Source: CAYQTO01 sp964420455
GTDB lineage: Bacteria; Sumerlaeota; Sumerlaeia; SLMS01
Direction of reading: 5' to 3'
Length of the DNA: 10,578 nt
NCBI GenBank assembly: GCA_964420455.1
Contig: CAYQTO010000127.1
Coordinates: 1 to 10,578 of the forward strand
Below, piece by piece: positions 7,293 through 10,578 of this stretch. The notes below the pieces were generated by a model. That model searched no databases. It saw only the letters and a list, made by a program, of their open reading frames with translations, and was not told the DNA's origin. Position 1 is the stretch's first letter. Each line of letters opens with the position of its first letter. The translations under genes were made by a program, and so were the position numbers.

Positions 7293-8129
7293 TCAGTCCT
7301 CCGCGATCTGCCCGATGATGCCTGCCACCAACCGATTAAAGGTGGCCGCCGCGGCACGTCCGGCCTCCATCACTTCCTCGTGGTTTGCAGCTCCGCTTCC
7401 CCGCACGAGCGTATTGCTCACCAGTGTGATACCGAGCACCCTGGCCCCCGCGTGCACAGCCGCAATCGTTTCCGCCACCGTGCTCATGCCCACCACATCC
7501 CCCCAAGCCTTGAGCATGCGGACCTCCGCCCGCGTCTCGTAGGTCGGCCCCAGGTTGCCGATATAGATGCCTTCGCGGAGGGGGATCCCCTCGACGCGGG
7601 CCACCGCGAGGGCCACCTCGCCCAACTCGCGGCTGTAGGGTTCGCTCATGTCGGGAAAACGCCCGCCGAGTGCATCGAGGTTCGGGCCCAGCAAAGGATT
7701 CCGGAACTGCCAGTTTATCTGATCGCGGATCAGCATCAGGTCGCCCACGTCAAACTGCTCGTTCAGGGCGCCGGCGGCGTTGCTGAGGATCACCGTTCTC
7801 ACGCCTGCGCGGACCAGTGCACGGAGCGGCAGCACCGCGTCGAGGGCATCCACGCCTTCGTACAGGTGCTTGCGGCCGCTCATGACCGCCACCGCTGTTT
7901 GACCCGCCCTACCGAAGACGAGCCTTCCCGCATGCCCTGCCACGGCGCTCGCGGGAAAGTGGGGGAGGTCTTCGTAGGACACCTCGGTGCGGTCGGCGAG
8001 GGTCCCGGCAAAGCCCCCCAGGCCGCTGCCGGCCACCACTAGGATCCCTGGCACTGCCCCGCAGGCCGCGACCACCGCTTCCGCGGCCTCGCGCAGGCGA
8101 TGCATTTCGGCTTCTGGCGCTCTTGTCAC
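7293..8129 (-). CDS. punA: Purine nucleoside phosphorylase (trimeric PNP type)
   Basis: A 278-residue enzyme that splits purine nucleosides with phosphate to give a free base and ribose-1-phosphate (nucleoside salvage, cytoplasm). Motifs of the trimeric PNP/MTAP family are GSGLGGF (35-41), HFPASAVAGHAGRL (57-70), MSGRKHLYEG (83-92), LSNAAGALN (115-123), NPLLGPN (144-150), GNLGPTYETRAEVRM (191-205), GDVVGMSTVAE (210-220) and ITLVSNTLVRG (234-244). The glutamate in GPTYET-x-AE and the asparagine in VSN fit PNP with preference for 6-oxopurines rather than MTAP. The start is the GTG at 8127-8129, with AGGGGG six bases upstream (8136-8141). An ATG at 8105 (residue 9) is possible but has no good ribosome-binding site. 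It lies 80 bases after gspG, with a hairpin between them, and 10 bases before the ABC ATPase. Its link to the transporter is unproven. Confidence 0.94.
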   Translation of the reverse strand: MTRAPEAEMHRLREAAEAVVAACGAVPGILVVAGSGLGGFAGTLADRTEVSYEDLPHFPASAVAGHAGRLVFGRAGQTAVAVMSGRKHLYEGVDALDAVLPLRALVRAGVRTVILSNAAGALNEQFDVGDLMLIRDQINWQFRNPLLGPNLDALGGRFPDMSEPYSRELGEVALAVARVEGIPLREGIYIGNLGPTYETRAEVRMLKAWGDVVGMSTVAETIAAVHAGARVLGITLVSNTLVRGSGAANHEEVMEAGRAAAATFNRLVAGIIGQIAED

Positions 8130-8146
8130 GTATGGCCCCCTGACCG

Positions 8147-8200
8147 CCGGACATGGAACGGGCGCCGAGGGATCCCCCGGCGCCCGTTCACCCGGACATG
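8147..8200. repeat. Perfect 11-bp hairpin flanked by 9-base direct repeats
   Basis: Between gspG and the phosphorylase gene, GAACGGGCGCC at 8156-8166 pairs perfectly with GGCGCCCGTTC at 8179-8189. The 12-base loop can fold further through GGG/CCC around GATC. The same 9 bases, CCGGACATG, occur as direct repeats on both sides (8147-8155 and 8192-8200). On the gspG transcript the hairpin forms about 20 bases after the stop. No run of T follows in either direction, so it is not a standard intrinsic terminator. It may partly stop transcription, act as an mRNA end-protector or processing site, or be a small repeat element; sequence alone does not decide. Confidence 0.7.
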
Positions 8201-8209
8201 CCGTCCGTC

Positions 8210-8632
8210 TTAGTTCTTCTTCGTCCAGTTCGTGATGTCGTCTTCGCTTTCCGACTGCTTGTCGGGGCCTTTTGACCAGAGGTCGAATCGGCGGTTATCG
8301 CCGGGGAACTTGTACTCGAAGGGTTCGTCCCAGCCGTCCACTGGCACCACGTCGGAGTCCACATACGGCCCCTTCCAGGAGCTTTCGTGTTCCGACGGCG
8401 CCTCGAGCAGTTCGTCCAAGTCCTTGGGGAACGTGCCGGTGTCCATCTCGAAGGTCTTGATCGATTGTTCGAGGCTCTTGAGCTGCGCCCTCGTGGCCGA
8501 GATGCGGGCTTCCGTCGTCCGGCCGACGAGGCGCGGCCCGACCAGAGCCATCAGGATGCCGATGATGACGACCACCAACATGATCTCGAGGAACGTGAAT
8601 CCGCGGCGGGTATAGCTGCGTGGATGCTTCAT
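8210..8632 (-). CDS. gspG: Type II secretion major pseudopilin GspG
   Basis: A 140-residue prepilin. A short basic leader (KHPRSYTRRG, ending at residue 11) is followed by the class III cleavage site G/FTFLE, with the conserved Glu at mature position 5, and a hydrophobic helix (about 12-33) with GPRLVGR after it. The C-terminal region has the major pseudopilin pattern: EMDTGTFPKDLDELL (62-76), WKGPYV (86-91), VDGWDEPFEYKFPG (98-111), FDLWSKGPD (116-124) and DDITNW (131-136). These correspond to the GspG GPYL, DPWGxPYxY and calcium-loop segments. The protein would be processed by a prepilin peptidase and assembled into the periplasmic pseudopilus. The start is the ATG at 8630-8632, with GGAG eight bases upstream; the frame is open further, but that part has no pilin character. 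No other secretion gene is in the window, so it is either at the edge of a dispersed system or part of a related pseudopilus. Confidence 0.92.
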   Translation of the reverse strand: MKHPRSYTRRGFTFLEIMLVVVIIGILMALVGPRLVGRTTEARISATRAQLKSLEQSIKTFEMDTGTFPKDLDELLEAPSEHESSWKGPYVDSDVVPVDGWDEPFEYKFPGDNRRFDLWSKGPDKQSESEDDITNWTKKN

Positions 8633-8669
8633 GCGTTTTTCTCCATCCGAACTGTCGGTGGCATGGAAA

Positions 8670-8954
8670 TCATGGGCCTGCGACCGTTTCCGCCGACTCG
8701 GTGAGGTGAATGTGCCCGGGGGCGTGGGGGTCGTCAACCATCTCGGAGGTGTCCGGCCCCTTGGAAAGACCGCGGACCTCGACCTGGCCGACCCCGAAGC
8801 GCTCCGGCAGGGTGGTCCTGTTCGCTCCCGCAAGCAAGGCCATCCCGCCAAGCCCGACGGCCAGCAGAACCCCGCACACCGCAATCGCACGGTCGTAGAA
8901 CCGCGGATTTCCGGGCAGGAACTCCAAGGTCAGGATGTCGGCAGCTGATTTCAT
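8670..8954 (-). CDS. Small single-span membrane protein of unknown function
   Basis: A 94-residue open frame that I do not recognise. It starts MKSAADILTLEFLPGNPRFY, has one membrane segment (about residues 23-43, rich in Ala, Gly, Val and Leu), and ends in a hydrophilic tail of about 50 residues with a basic part (NRTTLPERF) followed by an acidic, His-containing part (GPDTSEMVDDPHAPGHIHL). With R22 before the span and no cleavable-looking site, an anchored protein with its tail outside is likely. Third codon positions are mostly G or C as in the neighbouring genes, which supports real coding. It ends 37 bases before gspG on the same strand, so co-transcription is plausible. A weak point is the ribosome-binding site: GAGGGAG lies 15 bases before the ATG. 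A role beside the pseudopilin is only inferred from position. Confidence 0.62.
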   Translation of the reverse strand: MKSAADILTLEFLPGNPRFYDRAIAVCGVLLAVGLGGMALLAGANRTTLPERFGVGQVEVRGLSKGPDTSEMVDDPHAPGHIHLTESAETVAGP

Positions 8955-9085
8955 TGAAATTGGTCGGTTCTCCCTCGGTGATAGAACTCACGTTGTGCAA
9001 ACGCCACGCCACTTGCTTCGACGTTGCGGCCCCGGCTTTGTGCGCCGTAAGGACCAGACCCTTCAACCCACCGCGAGGTTTACCC
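8955..9085. promoter_or_regulatory. Divergent intergenic region upstream of the small membrane gene and the Nfu-like gene
   Basis: These 131 bases separate two divergent genes and must drive the Nfu-like gene and probably the gspG-containing block. GAGG at 9075-9078, seven bases before the Nfu ATG, is a good Shine-Dalgarno site. The region contains TTG-like hexamers (for example around 8994 and 9014), but none has a convincing partner at normal spacing, so I do not place a promoter. No clear operator palindrome or riboswitch fold was seen. Confidence 0.4.
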
Positions 9086-9349
9086 ATGCCCAAGGTTCTC
9101 ATGATCGAACCCACCCCGAACGAAAACGCCATGAAGTTCACCATCGAAGGGAAGGCGATCGACAGCGGATCGGCGACCTTCAAGGCCGACACCGCCGGCG
9201 ATAATCCGATCGCCCAGGCGGTCTTCGCCAAGGTCGAGAACGTGACGTCGGTGTTCCTGCTGAACGACTTTGTGACCGTCCAGAAGGACCCCTCGGCGGA
9301 CTGGATGGCGATGAAGGATGACGTGGCGGCGGCGATCGAAAGCGTCTAG
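9086..9349 (+). CDS. Stand-alone Nfu/NifU N-terminal domain protein
   Basis: An 87-residue protein consisting only of an Nfu N-terminal domain. Diagnostic stretches are IEPTPNENAMKFTIEGKAID (7-26), SGSATF (27-32), NPIAQAVFAKVENVTSVFLL (40-59), NDFVTVQK (60-67) and ADWMAMKDDVAAAI (71-84). They correspond to the family pattern TEPTPNPxxxKF, SPLAxxLFxIPGVxxVFxGxDFITVxK and W-x-x-x-K-P-x-I. In full Nfu proteins this domain precedes a C-terminal CxxC scaffold domain that carries an Fe-S cluster; here that domain is absent and the protein has no cysteine at all, so it cannot hold a cluster by itself. Short proteins of this kind are known in several phyla, with unclear function, possibly as partners for Fe-S carriers. 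The start at 9086 has GAGG seven bases upstream. The stop overlaps that of the convergent permease gene. Confidence 0.88.
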   Translation: MPKVLMIEPTPNENAMKFTIEGKAIDSGSATFKADTAGDNPIAQAVFAKVENVTSVFLLNDFVTVQKDPSADWMAMKDDVAAAIESV

Positions 9350-10578
9350 CGCCGCCTTCCCAGCAGGCGCCCGGCCAACCCCGCCACGAGCGGGGCAACA
9401 AGCAGCGGAGGCAGCGCGATCAGCAGGCAAAGCGCGCTGACCTCCGCCGTCGGTGCGTAGTGCATGAGCGTCAGCAGGCGCACGGACAACGTTGTGGGCC
9501 CTGGCGGGATCAGCAGCACCGCTGCTCCCGATTCCCCCACAACCAGCGCAAAAACCACCAGCGCGCCCAGCCCCAGGGCCGGCGTGATGGCAGGTCCCAT
9601 CCAGGAACGCCAGGCGGCGAGGAGCCCCTCCGCCTCGAGTTGCTGGATCTCGCGATAGACGGCCGGCACGGCGCGCAGGCGCACCTCCACCAGAAGGGCC
9701 ACCAGCGGCGCAAAGCGGTGGACCCACGCCAGGACGAGAGGCCCCGAGGTGCCGTCGAACCAGGCTAGCGCATCGTCCAGCCCGAGCGGTAGCGAGCCGG
9801 GCGGCCACAGCAGCAGCCGCTTGAGACCGATCCCCATCACCGGCCCCGGAAGGAGGAAGCAGGCCACCAGCATCAGTCGCCAGGGCATCGGCCGCTGAAG
9901 TCGCGACAACGCCGTCCCGAGCAGCCCCCCCGTGGCCACGGCGACCGCGGTGGCCACCGCGCCGGCCCCGGCCGTATAGACAATGTCCCCCCGCGCCGAG
10001 GTCGCCACCTTTGCCAGCGTCCCCAGGAATCCGTCCGGCCCCGCCAGCGTCGCCACCAGCACCCCCACAAGGACCCCCGCCGGCAGGAGCCCGGCCACCC
10101 AGCCCAGGAGCCGCAGGCCCCACGGCAGTCCCACCCGATGCCCTCCTGTTTCCACCTCCTCCTCCGCAAACCGGCACCAGCCCAGAAACCAACCCACCAG
10201 CGCCACCGCCGCCACCCCCAACAGCGCGACCGCCACCGCCGATCCCGCCGCCGCCCGCGTGTCGTAATACACGCCGAACTGCGTATACACATCCGCCACA
10301 AGCACCGGCTGCGACCGGAGGGCCTCCGCCGCCCCGAACTCCAGCAGCGAGGGCAGGAACACCAGCGCGCCCCCCAGCAGCAGAAACGGCGCAACCAGCG
10401 GCAACGTCACCCGGGCCAGCACGCCCCCGCGCCCGGTCTCGAGCAGCGCGGCCTCCTCGGAGCCCGAAGGCGCCCCCAGCAGTCCGGCCGCCACCGCCAT
10501 TGCCCCGAGAGGAAAGAAGGACCATGCCAGCACCACCGCCAGCCCGCCCAGGGAGAAGATCGGCGCCGCACGCAGGTC
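9346..10578 (-). CDS. ABC transporter permease, two-domain FbpB/ThiP type (partial, N terminus missing)
   Basis: An open frame of 410 codons that continues past the right edge; the in-window valine codon at 10534-10536 is not a start. Two MetI-type permease halves are visible. The first has an EAA-type loop reading EEAALLETGRGGVLARVTLP (10458 down to 10399), then LPSLLEFGAAE. The second, after a linker and new membrane spans, has EAEGLLAAWRSWMGPAITPA (9636 down to 9577), then VVGESGAAVLLIPPG and a final pair of spans before a basic RLLGRRR tail. Fused permeases of this layout belong to iron(III), thiamine or similar importers, and their loops dock on the ATPase. The first half is incomplete, and the ATPase and binding protein are not in the window, so the substrate cannot be named. 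The stop shares CTAG with that of the Nfu-like gene on the other strand. Confidence 0.88.
   Translation of the reverse strand, partial: DLRAAPIFSLGGLAVVLAWSFFPLGAMAVAAGLLGAPSGSEEAALLETGRGGVLARVTLPLVAPFLLLGGALVFLPSLLEFGAAEALRSQPVLVADVYTQFGVYYDTRAAAGSAVAVALLGVAAVALVGWFLGWCRFAEEEVETGGHRVGLPWGLRLLGWVAGLLPAGVLVGVLVATLAGPDGFLGTLAKVATSARGDIVYTAGAGAVATAVAVATGGLLGTALSRLQRPMPWRLMLVACFLLPGPVMGIGLKRLLLWPPGSLPLGLDDALAWFDGTSGPLVLAWVHRFAPLVALLVEVRLRAVPAVYREIQQLEAEGLLAAWRSWMGPAITPALGLGALVVFALVVGESGAAVLLIPPGPTTLSVRLLTLMHYAPTAEVSALCLLIALPPLLVAPLVAGLAGRLLGRRR

Noticed and set aside
8633..8890. Upstream extension of the gspG frame
   Set aside because: A prepilin leader must be short and end just before the hydrophobic helix. 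The ATG at 8632 gives this with a good ribosome-binding site, and the extension overlaps the small membrane gene in another frame.
8954..9085. Upstream extension of the Nfu-like frame to 8954
   Set aside because: The extra 44 residues have no match to the Nfu domain, which begins right at the ATG at 9086 with GAGG seven bases upstream.
3368..9980. Recurrent string GCCGTATAGAC at three distant places (near 3371, 5382 and 9971)
   Set aside because: Each copy lies in frame in a real gene and encodes a Val-Tyr-Thr-Ala stretch. With common codons in a GC-rich genome this is coincidence, not a site family.
9080..10525. Minus-strand open frame of 481 codons overlapping the ABC permease in another frame
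   Set aside because: It is a glycine/alanine-rich low-complexity translation running through both the permease gene and the opposite-strand Nfu gene. The permease frame has EAA loops and membrane spans and is clearly the real one.

Overview
The window is GC-rich and densely coded. It looks like a chromosomal segment of a Gram-negative-type (diderm) bacterium: it holds an exported parvulin-type isomerase, a type II secretion major pseudopilin and ordinary housekeeping genes. The combination of a GldA/GldF/GldG-like ABC module with a DUF4340 partner and a lone Nfu N-terminal domain protein recalls Planctomycetota and other PVC-type or deep diderm phyla. That placement is an inference; the window carries no rRNA or other decisive marker. 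I saw no tRNA, rRNA, CRISPR array, insertion sequence or phage gene.

Layout, left to right. (1) Positions 1-1320, minus strand: an exported single-domain parvulin (SurA/PpiC-like), followed after one base by the start of mnmE (tRNA U34 modification GTPase), which runs off the left edge. (2) Positions 1414-2223, plus strand: a divergent YaaA-family protein, transcribed away from the parvulin gene. (3) Positions 2246-8954, minus strand: a long co-oriented block. In transcription order it holds a small unknown membrane protein, gspG, a hairpin with flanking 9-base direct repeats, a purine nucleoside phosphorylase, an ABC ATPase, an ABC-2 permease, a GldG-like auxiliary protein and a DUF4340 protein. 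The last four are joined by ATGA, ATGA and GTGA stop/start overlaps, so they form a translationally coupled unit. (4) Positions 9086-9349, plus strand: a stand-alone Nfu/NifU N-terminal domain protein. (5) Positions 9346-10578, minus strand: most of a two-domain ABC permease of the FbpB/ThiP type, open at the right edge and sharing a CTAG double stop with the Nfu gene.

How the genes may work together: the ATPase, permease, GldG-like and DUF4340 proteins should form one inner-membrane complex. The ATPase is cytoplasmic, the permease has six spans, and two anchored proteins expose large domains outside the membrane. The substrate is not known for this family outside gliding bacteria. The purine nucleoside phosphorylase lies 10 bases upstream of the ATPase and is probably co-transcribed; whether this is a functional link or simple operon packing cannot be told from sequence. 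No obviously new defence or mobile system is visible. The most notable points are the four-fold internal repeat in the DUF4340 protein, the unknown 94-residue membrane protein ahead of an isolated gspG, the intergenic hairpin, and a G7 tract where a one-base slip would fuse the ATPase to the permease.
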